64,000 nucleotides of DNA, taken from Synaphobranchus kaupii. Taxonomy: Eukaryota > Chordata > Actinopteri > Anguilliformes > Synaphobranchidae. The notes beneath the pieces are model-generated. The model did no database searches. It saw only the letters and a program-made list of their open reading frames with translations, and was not told the origin of the DNA. Made by a program: the position numbers and the translations under genes. Of the stretch, positions 55,551 to 64,000 are shown in pieces. The DNA is taken from the NCBI GenBank assembly GCA_029718625.1, contig CM056381.1, positions 52,136,157 to 52,200,156 on the forward strand, written 5' to 3'. How positions within the stretch are numbered: the stretch's first letter is position 1; the number at the start of each line of letters is the position of its first letter.

Positions 55551-56205
55551 GAAAATGATGTCAAGAAAAACCTGGTCTTAGTTCACAGGCAACAGTACGC
55601 CAGCAATATTCCAGTAGTTGATAAGGGATGAAAAAAATAAAGACCCGCAAATAGATACTACTGCTATAACAATGTATTTAAATCTAATGCAGTAAAATGA
55701 GCATACTACATTCTACATCTGTTTTTAATGTAATATTAGCAGGTAAAAATCCAATTTGAAATAGAGCACAAATAACACATGATTAATAATCTGTTATGTC
55801 ATAAGTAGGGCCACCAGTCTCCACCATGTGACTTGCATTTCAATGTTTATACTCCAGGGGTCCCCACAGGCAGTCCAAAAGCATAGTCAAGTGACGAATC
55901 ACACAATTGCATTTCTAATTGAGATATTTATAATAAAAAAACAATTAGTGAAGTGTCAGAAAGTAAAGTGAACATGGATGGAAGTTGAAATGCTATAAAA
56001 AGCATGCTTGAGCTAGTGTTCTGGAGAGCCACAGGGTTTGCGAGCTTTCATTGTTACTCAGCACTTGAGTAGCACAGCAATTGATCAGTTAATGCAGTTG
56101 ATTACACAGTTAACTCAGGTGACTTGGTTCCTTGGGTCTAAATCGGTCACTGATCTTAAGGAAAAAACAAAAACCAGCAGACTCTGCCTGTTGCTCTGCA
56201 GGATC
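55551..56205. other. spacer
   Basis: A possible hAT-type terminus CCAGGGGTCCCCACAGGCAG lies at about 55856, with no partner found. Nothing else supported. Confidence 0.4.
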
Positions 56206-56987
56206 AGGGGTGTGTCCGAATCAGAGCCCTATGGCAAAATATATCCGCCATACTATTTTCCAACCGTACTGTGGAAGTGTCGTAAGTGGGGCCGTGTCCG
56301 AATCAGCACTCTTCCACACTGTTGAGTAGCCTTGGTGAGTAGATAGGGCGAGAAAGTTGTAGAGTACGCAACATTTTTTCAGATTGCAGTATACTTCAAA
56401 CACCCGGATGACACACTTCCGGGGTTTCGCTGAGTAGATTAGGGAGCACACTTTTCAAGAAGTACACAAACATTTTGGTCACATAAATATGATGTGAAGC
56501 TTAGTTTAAAAGAAATTAGGCGCAGCTTCGCTGACGTTTTCCTTCAAATACAACAGAAACAACATGTGACATGGCAGCGCAAGAGTGGGGCGCAGGGTTG
56601 CCAGATCTTGTAAGACTTTCCAGCCAAATGGCGACTCAAAACTAGCCCAAATTATAGCCTATTTTTAACCGAAACCAACATATTTTAAATAGAAATCATC
56701 ATGTTCTTACATTTTAAAATAAGTGCATGCTTTGCGACTTTTCATTTTTACCCGTGACTGCACTTTGAAAGTTTCCCGATTTAGCTGTAAAACCGCGGAC
56801 ATGGCAACACTGGTGGGACGTCTTACGACCTGCTTACGACACTTCTACAAATTACGTTTGGAAAATAGTATAGTGGATATTTTTCACGTACTGCTAAACA
56901 GTGCACATTAAACAGCACACTTCTGCCAGTGCACTGTTCGCAGGAGACAGGGCGCAGTAGATAGATCTCTGATTCGGACACAGCCCA
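56206..56987. mobile_element. MITE with GTGTCCGAATCAGAG ends
   Basis: GGGTGTGTCCGAATCAGAG at 56207 and CTCTGATTCGGACACAGCC near 56968-56986 are inverted, with CAG on both outer sides (3-bp flank, Harbinger-like). It includes CAGGGTTGCCAGATCTTG at 56592, so another MITE end is embedded. Non-coding. Confidence 0.6.
56404..56860 (+). repeat. left arm of a foldback repeat (partner 56995-58592)
   Basis: Inverse of 56995-57334 plus 58566-58592: GATGACAC…GGGAGCACAC, TTCAAGAAGTACA, CAGCTTCGCTGACGTTTTCC, CAGGGTTGCCAGATCTTG, CCAAATGGC and GCAACACTGGTGGG all recur in inverse order. Confidence 0.78.
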
Positions 56988-56994
56988 GGTCATG

Positions 56995-57334
56995 AGACGA
57001 CCCACCAGTGTTGTCATGTCCATGGTTTTACAGCTAAATTGGGATACTTTCAAAGACACGGGTAAAAATGAAAAGTCGCAAAGCACGCAATTATGTAAAA
57101 ATAAAGTGATTTCTAATTAAAATACGTTGGTTTCGGTTAAAAATATATTTTGGGCTAGTTTCGAGTTGCCATTTGGCTGGAAAGTCTTGGAAGATCTGCC
57201 AACCCTGCACCCTACCCTTGCGCTGCCATGTCACGTGGTGTTTTTGTTGTATTTGAAGGAAAACGTCAGCGAAGCTGTACCGTCATATTTATGCGACCAA
57301 AATGTTCATGTACTTCTTGAAGTGTGCTCCCGAA
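56995..57334 (-). repeat. right arm of the foldback repeat, first part
   Basis: Inverse of the left arm, reading CCCACCAGTGTTGTCATGTC to GAAGTGTGCTCCCGAA. It continues at 58566 after the MITE. The 120-codon frame at 57127-57489 runs across this junction and is not a gene. Confidence 0.78.
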
Positions 57335-58565
57335 TAGGGGTGGAAATCGAGAACTTGGAATCCTTGGAATCGTACGCCTTCGAGCTTATCGATTCTCTTA
57401 TCGTTTCCAGCATGTATTCCCGACAGCTACGCATTGCAACACAACGTCACGTCATGCGCGCCGTCGTTTTTCATTCAGTCAGCGCATGATGGCAGGCAGA
57501 GTTTGGCACCCCGTCTAAAAATATATAATGTAAACGTCATTTAAAAAAAACTAATACTGCTGCTAGTCTACTGTCATTTAAAAATCAATAGAAAATGTGT
57601 TTGCGTAAGCTCCATTTTGATCCGCCTTCGGAAATGATCAACTATTCAGAACTATAACAGATTTGTGGAGTGTGTGGACTTCCCTCGGGAGTCTATAACC
57701 AACTACAAGTGTAAAACTACAGTGTTTTGATTGGCGGTAAACTAATCTGACAACGATTGCCTGCTTGGCGACGCACAGATGAGTAGCCTAGATTTGGAAA
57801 GCGAATAACTAACCTAAATGAGCTAAATGATAATCTTCAATCGTCGTCATCTTCAGCTAATAAGAGAAGCCAGCTTGCCTCAGGTAACGTTAAAGATCTC
57901 ATCTTTCTTCCATGTAAATATATAGGCTAAATGAGATAGGGGAGAATGGTGACAGTTTAAACTACAGAAACCAACGCAAACGTTACGGTGCAGCTTATGA
58001 AACACGCCTAGGAGCGTAACTAACTCTAAAGTTTGCGATCTTCGTTAGGGGATGAAACTACTAAATATACAAATCACAGAGCAGCGGTTAAACAACAATA
58101 TTTTAGCCATGTTTTTTTATCAGTTAAACTGATAATTTATCCTCTCTTCTCGCGTCCTTTTTCATTATTTTCTGGTGTCTCTAACTTTCTTTGACGTCTG
58201 ATATGTTTAAGCACTCGTATTGATCAAGCCAAATGACATTTATAATGCCATTTCAATTTACAGAATTATACAATTCAGACTTTTATTGGATGCTCTGCCA
58301 CTTGTGCAGGCCTATAGCAGATAAATATTTTTGATATGACTAAGAAATATGAATGAAAAACAAATGCTTTATACTTTATAAATATTGTGTCATTGAATCC
58401 ATTTTAGATGACCACCCAATAGTAATAGTTAGTCTTTTAATAGCCTGGGAGCAAAAAATATTTAAGGAATCGATAAAGGAATCGATAAAGAATCGGATCG
58501 ATAAGCGGAATCGATAGTGGCATCGGTATCAATAAAATCTAACGATTCCCATCCCTACTCCCGAA
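57327..58565. mobile_element. hAT MITE, TAGGGGTGGAAATC family, TSD CTCCCGAA
   Basis: The element 57335-58557 (1223 bp) starts TAGGGGTGGAAATCGAGAAC and ends GATTCCCATCCCTA. CTCCCGAA is duplicated at 57327-57334 and 58558-58565. The left foldback arm near 56437-56450 shows the empty site in inverse. Tandem GGAATCGATAA-type units lie near its right end. No transposase. Confidence 0.87.
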
Positions 58566-58592
58566 TGTACTCGGCGAAACCCCCAAAGTGTC

Positions 58593-59261
58593 ATCAGCCT
58601 GACACCTGATTCTACTTAAGGTCTTGATTGAAGACCATGATTAGTTAATTAGTTGAATCATGAATATATTTTTTTATCTAACTTTTTTGTGCAAATTAAA
58701 TCCTATATAACTGCTCTCATTTTTAATGTGGGCATTTCCCACTGCTTCTAACAAAACCTAACATGCCCCAGTACAACATTAAAAAATACGCCAGCATGTC
58801 CATGGTAGTAAGTAATCAAGCTAAATTTAACACTTGAGTGTTGCTTGTAAACATCACCGTCAATCATCGTCTGTGCTTAATTAGTGTCAATTACTTTATC
58901 AACTTAGATGATTGAGGTGATGCAAATGTATGGAAGCATATCCACACCAAAATTCTAATGAAAATTCAAATCCGCGATTGCATTTTGTCTTCATTCGATG
59001 TGTGCAAAAACCATGACATAATTCAAATGAAAATGCAATAGGCCACTTTCATTTTCAAGTTAATGTACGCACTTTATCTGACAATTTGAAAATGTTAATG
59101 CAAATCCAATTCACATTAAATATCAAATAGTATTCAAATAGTAACGTTACCGGTACAGCGTAGCATGCGTATTGTGTATCAACTTGCCCTGAAACACAAC
59201 AATAAAATCCCTCTATAAATACTAAAAGACAAACAACGAAAGATATGTTTTGTAATGTATA
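58593..59261. other. AT-rich spacer
   Basis: No feature supported. GAAAATTCAAAT/ATTCAAATGAAAATG phrases repeat loosely. Confidence 0.4.
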
Positions 59262-59525
59262 TCTGAACAAAAACGTCTCCGACGTAAAAAAAAGCCAAGT
59301 TACTCACGCATAGGCTACAGAGTGCTGTCTATAAGTCCTTAATTCCAACTTGCAAAAACTAGGCCTGCCTTTAAAAGTATTGATATCAAAATGTGGCCAA
59401 GTTACAACTAACAATATTGCCTATCGTAGCTCACACTAAATAAACTAGCTCTATTCCAAAGCAATGCTATCCAAACTTTCCTAAATTATTTAATGCAACT
59501 TGGCCCTGTGTTTATTCATCTTAGC
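59262..59525 (+). repeat. left inverted arm (partner 61918-62182)
   Basis: ATATCTGAACAAAAACGTCT to AACTTGGCCCTGTGTTTATT, the reverse complement of 61918-62182 with few differences (for example GCTCACGCATAGG versus inverse GTGTGAGTAAC region). Confidence 0.85.
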
Positions 59526-59987
59526 ATATGAAGAGATTGTGCCTCATGGAACAACAGATTTCAATTAATGTTTTTAACAGTTGATGAATAATTACACTCC
59601 AGAAAGGATATGGTTATACATTGTTGGCAAGTTTACTTTAGAAAATGTACAGGTTTTAAAATGTTAACTGCTGCTACAGATTTCTTTACAATTCACAAGC
59701 AGACATTTATATCAAGAAACATCATGTACAATAGAGAAAGGGGGGATGAATAAATAAATGCAGATAAAAATAAGTAATATTTTTTAAATTGCGTACATAT
59801 AGCATTTTTACAAACGTATCCAGACATGTTTGTAGGTCAGATGATGGCAAATAAGTAATAGTACTAATTTTCATAATAATAGTTATGATATTTGCGAACA
59901 GAATTTTGTGAACACAAGGATATGCTCTATGCTCTGTAGGACCACACAGGTTTTGATAGAAATCCAAATAAATAAATCAATAAATAC

Positions 59988-60015
<28 letters not shown>
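59526..60015. other. spacer ending in (TAA)n
   Basis: No gene. A TAA/AAT microsatellite at about 59989-60015 marks the edge of the next repeat. Confidence 0.6.
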
Positions 60016-60018
<3 letters not shown>

Positions 60019-60275
60019 TAGCTGCAAGCAGCGACTATAAGGGGTCCAAGCATAAGGTTTGTAATTTTGTTGTAATCATGTTACATTGGTTTCCTTTTAC
60101 GATCGAGTCTCGGAAGGTATACGTGAGACACATGTAGCTGCGTGACATGAGTGTCTAAACATGAATATGTATAAAAGGTCAAACTGTTTTCAGACCACCA
60201 CCTTCAGTTAATTCTGGGTAAACTGAATAATTTGAGAAGACATTCATGAAAGAGACCTTCAATCTGAGGCAATGC

Positions 60276-60475
60276 CTTGATATTAACTAAAAAAATGTCT
60301 TTTAGTGTTTCCTACCCCATTAATGTGAAAATAAGATTTGTAGATGTGAAAAGCATAAGAAAGCGCATGTTGTGTTGTCGGAAAAAACGCAACCTTTGGT
60401 ACCCGGTGGGATTTGAACCCCAGCCTCCCACATCGAAGGCAATCGCTCTAACCACAAAGCCATCGCAGATGTTGT
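60276..60475 (-). repeat. tRNA-headed SINE-like repeat, copy 1
   Basis: On the minus strand a tRNA-like head (GATGGCTTTGTGGTTAGAGC; GGGGTTCAAATCCCACC, B-box-like with paired T-arm) is followed by a body containing the inverse of GTGAAAAGCATAAGAAA and ATGTGAAAATAAG. Sited inside the 60016-61705 unit. Confidence 0.65.
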
Positions 60476-60605
60476 ATTGCATAGGGAGAATTATTGGAGG
60501 GTATGGAGCATTTTTGATGAAGAATTTGGCAGGAAAAAGTATATATATAATAATAAACGTTATTTAATAATAACTTTATTAAAACTTTATTTGTTTCACT
60601 CATTT

Positions 60606-60812
60606 AAGTACTAGTGAAACAGTGAATAGTTAATATAGTAACATCTCTTCGCCTTTGCAATAATGTGAAAAGAACATTATTAAGTGTGAAAAGCATAACA
60701 AACTGTGCATTGTTTTCATCGAAAAGAAAAGTATCCTACGGTGGGGATTGAACCCGGGTCTCCCACATACCGAGCCATTGCTCTTACCGCTAAGCCATAA
60801 CAGATAACCTGT
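60606..60812 (-). repeat. tRNA-headed SINE-like repeat, copy 2
   Basis: Head TATGGCTTAGCGGTAAGAGC … CCCGGGTTCAATCCCCACC on the minus strand. The body contains inverse GTGAAAAGCATAACAAA, CGCCTTTGCAATAATGTGAA and AGTGAATAGTTAATAT. Its anticodon region differs from copy 1. Confidence 0.65.
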
Positions 60813-61917
60813 GGCTGCCCAGTGATTGATCACGACACATAATTTTCAATGTTTAAAACACAACAGTGATTTTTCATGAAGGGAAATGGTAATAGCATTT
60901 CCAAAATGGCGGCCAATCCAAGATGGCAGCGACATATATGGGACATACATATGTTCCAGATGAGGAAATTGATCACTACAGGAAGTTTTAAATGTCTAAA
61001 AAATAATGGTGATTTTTTATGAATTTAAAAAGATATATTATGCTCTATAGCGCCACCATTTGATTCCATTGAGCCAATACTTTAGATTTTGGCTCAGAAG
61101 GTCAGTCCAAGTACAGATACCAAATTTTATTAATATCCATTGAAGAATTGAAGAGTTATTAGCGTTTTTGTGACTAGCCACGCCCACAACAGTTTTTATT
61201 GGCTTACTGCGATCAGGATATTTAGAAAATCCGGAAAATCGCTTCGTGATTCTTTAGAAAATCGTCCCCTGAACAAAAGGTTGTGAATTGCATGTTGATA
61301 TGTCAAATGGTCTCGGAGGAGTTCGAATTTATAGGTTTTTCACAAAATGCTAATTTGCAAAAGATCCATTATGGCGGACCTCATTGGTCCTGAAGGCAAA
61401 TTTATTTGCCACAAACCAACGAATTTGAGGCAAAAAGAATTTTGAAGATAGGCTAAACGGTTCAAAAGTTATAGCCCAAAAAGTTTATAAAATTTCACTT
61501 TTTCTCTATAGCGCCCCCATCAGGTCAATTGGGTTGGAATTCGCTGTACATGTGTCTTGGCGCAATGGCTACATGTGTGCAAAGTTTCAGCAAAAGCTAT
61601 CATGTGGTTTTGCTGCAATTGTACCAAATGTGGGAATAATAATAATAATAATAAAACCAGCAATAACAATAGGGTTCCAGCACTACGTGCTTGGACCCCT
61701 AATAATAATAATACATTTTATCAATTCTGTTCTTTTCATAGACCCAAAGCAGTGGATGCAGACAATTATTCAAACATGCCCTATAGTGTAGTAATTCATC
61801 CGTTTAATTTCTAAGTGCAACACATCTGAATCACAGTATTTCCACTATAAATTATTCTCATTTTGCAGTTTGATGTGGAACATAGTTTCATTGACCACAT
61901 TCTCTTGAGATGGTAAG

Positions 61918-62182
61918 ATGAAGAAACACAGAGCCAAGTTGCATTAAATAATTTAGGAAAGTTTGGATAGCATTGCTTTGGAATAGAGCTAGTTTATTTA
62001 GTGTGAGCTATGATAGGCAATATTGTTAGTTGTAACTTGGCCACATTTTGATATCAATACTTTTAAAGGCAGGCCTAGTTTTTGCAAATTGGAATTAAGG
62101 ACTTATAGATAGCGCTCTGTCGGCTATGTGTGAGTAACTTGGCTTTTTTTTTTACGTCGGAGACGTTTTTGTTCAGATATCA
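61918..62182 (-). repeat. right inverted arm (partner 59262-59525)
   Basis: GAAACACAGAGCCAAGTTGC to CGTTTTTGTTCAGATATCAC, the reverse complement of the left arm. The two arms enclose about 2.4 kb including the 60016-61705 unit. Confidence 0.85.
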
Positions 62183-63487
62183 CTTATTTTTGGTAGCTAA
62201 CTAATGATGATCAATGCATGAAGATAATGACATCGAGAGAGACATGCATACAGAATAGTATATGCATTCCAAATAAATGCATGCAGACATTTGCGTAACC
62301 ATAACGCCCTCTACTGACGAGAATGATAACATTTATCCTATTACCGATAGCCCACAATTAAGAGTTTGTAGATGAGCTGTATTTAATGTCTAATGAAATA
62401 CAATGAACAGCACCACCTGAACTATGGATCATGAAGAAGCATGTAAATTAATTAACCAAGTCTATATGGAGACATGCATGCACAATAGGCTGGACGCAAA
62501 CACATTGTAGCTGAAAGAAATACATACAGCCTAAAATATGGAAATACACTTGTATAGGCGTATTAGTATTCTATAGAAATAACGTTAGGCTATTCAACAC
62601 TGGCTTGTCGGATGCATAACTCCAAGCTTCCATGTCTGGGCTACGAGCTGCCGAACTTCATAAGCACAGCATAATACCTTCACAGTTTTTTTTTCTTTCT
62701 TTCCAGTAGTGTAGTCTAACGTTGTCTGCGGGAAATCTTTTGGTACCGGACCATGTAGCTAGGCTTAGTTTAGTTTTCTGTAGTGCAATGGATGTAAGCC
62801 ATGTTGATTCGCTTCGTAGTAGCCTAGCTTGTACCTGCTTCCTGACTAGCGGCTGACTGACGTTTCTCTGGCAAAACTAACGTTGGCTAAACAACCTTAA
62901 TTGGACAACGCATATTTCCCATATTTCTTAGCCAGCAAGAAAACAATAGATACTACTAAGAAAGTAGCCTACCAGAGATTATACTTCTGATTATTGTTAT
63001 CATTAAAAGTGTTTGCTGTAAGATACTTCATAAAGGTTTATAAATCCGATTTCTTAAGGGATTGCAGCTTATAGTAGGCTATCGTCAATTCTTAATGTGT
63101 TATCGTAAATTCTTAATTTTCCTAGTTTTCCTGTGTTATGTGTGAAAAGGATAAACTGAACAGAGCTGAAGTGAGGAAATGAATGAAGACATAATAAAGA
63201 AATGTTGGCAGAGTCAGACATGACCGCAGCGCAAGAGGACAGCAGGCTCCACACAAACGGATATTTTCGGCATTTGTGTGAGATTAAAACATGTAGCCAT
63301 TGGCAGTTATTTATAGAATTTATTTTTTACATTAATGCAAGAACACAATGTTAACCAGATGATATTCTACATTGAAACTTTTATCTTTGCTTGACAAATG
63401 GCCATGGGATGCCTGTTCCCATAACGTTAGCTAGCCTATTGCATTACTGCCATGGTGTCCAGTGACTGAATTGTTTAACTAACAGGC
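62183..63487. other. spacer
   Basis: No gene, repeat boundary or RNA feature supported. GCTAACGTTAG-like phrases are scattered. Confidence 0.45.
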
Positions 63488-63690
63488 TACAAGTGAACAG
63501 TTAATATTGTAAACGTGTCTTTGCCTTTGCAATAAAAAAACATTCTTGCATGAGAAAACCAGAACATCTGCACACTGTTTGAGTCCAAAATGAAATTACA
63601 CTTTAATATCAACCAGGTGAGGTACGAACCCCGTCTCTCGCAATACTAAGGCTTGACGCTAACCAGAAGACCAAAGGGGTACAGTCACGT
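63488..63690 (-). repeat. tRNA-headed SINE-like repeat, copy 3
   Basis: Minus-strand head TTTGGTCTTCTGGTTAGCGT … ACGGGGTTCGTACCTCACC. The body shares inverse AGTGAACAGTTAATATTGTA and TCTTTGCCTTTGCAATAAAA with copies 2 and 4. Confidence 0.65.
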
Positions 63691-63737
63691 GATATAGTAG
63701 GCCATTTGTCAGTGTCGGTTTGACTTTCACCATTTCG

Positions 63738-63965
63738 CTGTAGTACAAGTGAAACATTGAACAGTTAATATTGGAAACGTCTTTTGCCTTTGCAATAAAA
63801 ATAAGTTTGTTAATGTGAAAATAATAACAGTGTAATAAATGAAAAGTATTTAGCAGTTGCACATTGTTTTTCTTGAAAATTAATTTGTGTTCTGTTGGGC
63901 TCGAACCCCCAATCCTCTGTATATAAGGCAGCAACTGTAACCACTAGACCACAGTAGCTTCATAG
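63738..63965 (-). repeat. tRNA-headed SINE-like repeat, copy 4
   Basis: Minus-strand head CTGTGGTCTAGTGGTTACAG … GGGGGTTCGAGCCCAACAG, the best-formed T-arm of the four. The body shares inverse CATTGAACAGTTAATATTGG, TTTTGCCTTTGCAATAAAAA and AATGTGAAAATAATAAC. It lies about 50 bp from copy 3 in the same orientation. Confidence 0.68.
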
Positions 63966-64000
63966 AATACTCAAAGCCATATAGTGGTTTTGTCTGTGAT

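Larger units (their letters stand above)
60016..61705. mobile_element. TAGCTGCAAGCAGCG-type repeat unit
   Basis: Starts AATATAGCTGCAAGCAGCGA with GGGGTCCAAGCAT at about 60040 and ends CGTGCTTGGACCCC at about 61700, an inverted pair. Both sides carry (TAA)n tracts (59989-60015, 61637-61660, 61700-61713). I recall this non-coding unit as widespread in fish. The interior has TATAGCGCCACCATTTG and TATAGCGCCCCCATCAGG, plus two tRNA-headed repeats. Superfamily unknown. Confidence 0.55.

Noticed and set aside
56038..57518. Open frames of 62-120 codons around 56-57.5 kb
   Set aside because: They cross MITE and foldback boundaries and change sense at the junctions; they are chance frames.
60395..60470. 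Functional tRNA gene on the minus strand
   Set aside because: The T-arm is good, but acceptor ends do not pair by eye and the same head-plus-body recurs four times, so a tRNA-derived repeat is more likely.
63895..63962. Functional tRNA gene on the minus strand
   Set aside because: Best-formed of the four heads, yet it is attached to the same repeat body. I would need a covariance-model score to call it a gene.

Overview
The window looks like teleost fish nuclear DNA packed with transposons. I found no host gene that I can name. Grounds for a teleost: several Tc1-like families with 1.5-1.6 kb elements, an L2-type LINE with an ATGTA-type tail, a Ty3/gypsy element with the Gmr1-type gene order known mainly from fish, a DIRS-like tyrosine-recombinase retroelement, many hAT and Harbinger-like non-autonomous elements, and typical TAGCTAACGTTAGC-style AT-rich spacers. 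I cannot name the species. Nearly every recognisable reading frame is a transposon protein, and only one is intact: a Tc1-like transposase at 45938-46966 on the minus strand.

Layout. 1-2536: old repeats and one unidentified coding-like relic. 2537-10976: a hAT (BED finger) transposon with 8-bp target duplications. It is split at a TTAA by a Kolobok-like element, which holds a 4.45-kb foldback element (8-bp duplications), which in turn holds a 978-bp Harbinger-like element (3-bp duplications). 10977-14125: MITEs and spacer, including the sister copy of a segment captured by the foldback element. 14126-19267: an LTR element with very long LTRs and only 0.6 kb between them, with a hAT MITE in one LTR. 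19281-20477: a Harbinger/ISL2EU-like element. 21704-22224: a solo LTR of another family. 23014-31745: inverted arms bracketing three Tc1-like elements; one of these holds a solo LTR of the long-LTR family.

33590-34700: a Tc1 relic split by a hAT MITE. 36893-38470: a fourth Tc1-like element. 39285-44110: inverted arms cut by an L2 LINE of about 3.2 kb. 44704-55096: an apparent DIRS-like element (inverted terminal repeats, internal complementary region, RT and tyrosine recombinase remnants, and a tandem array of tRNA-like units). It is interrupted by the intact Tc1 copy and by a full-length but broken Gmr1-type retrotransposon whose integrase lies upstream of reverse transcriptase. 56206-64000: foldback MITEs, a hAT MITE, an inverted-repeat unit around a TAGCTGCAAGCAGCG-type repeat, and four minus-strand copies of a tRNA-headed SINE-like repeat.

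The genes do not form a host pathway; what links them is nesting. Several insertions can be dated relative to one another from exact target duplications and empty-site comparisons inside this window. Target duplications, TIRs and reading-frame breaks were read directly from the sequence. Family names rest on motif recognition from memory and were not checked against a database.
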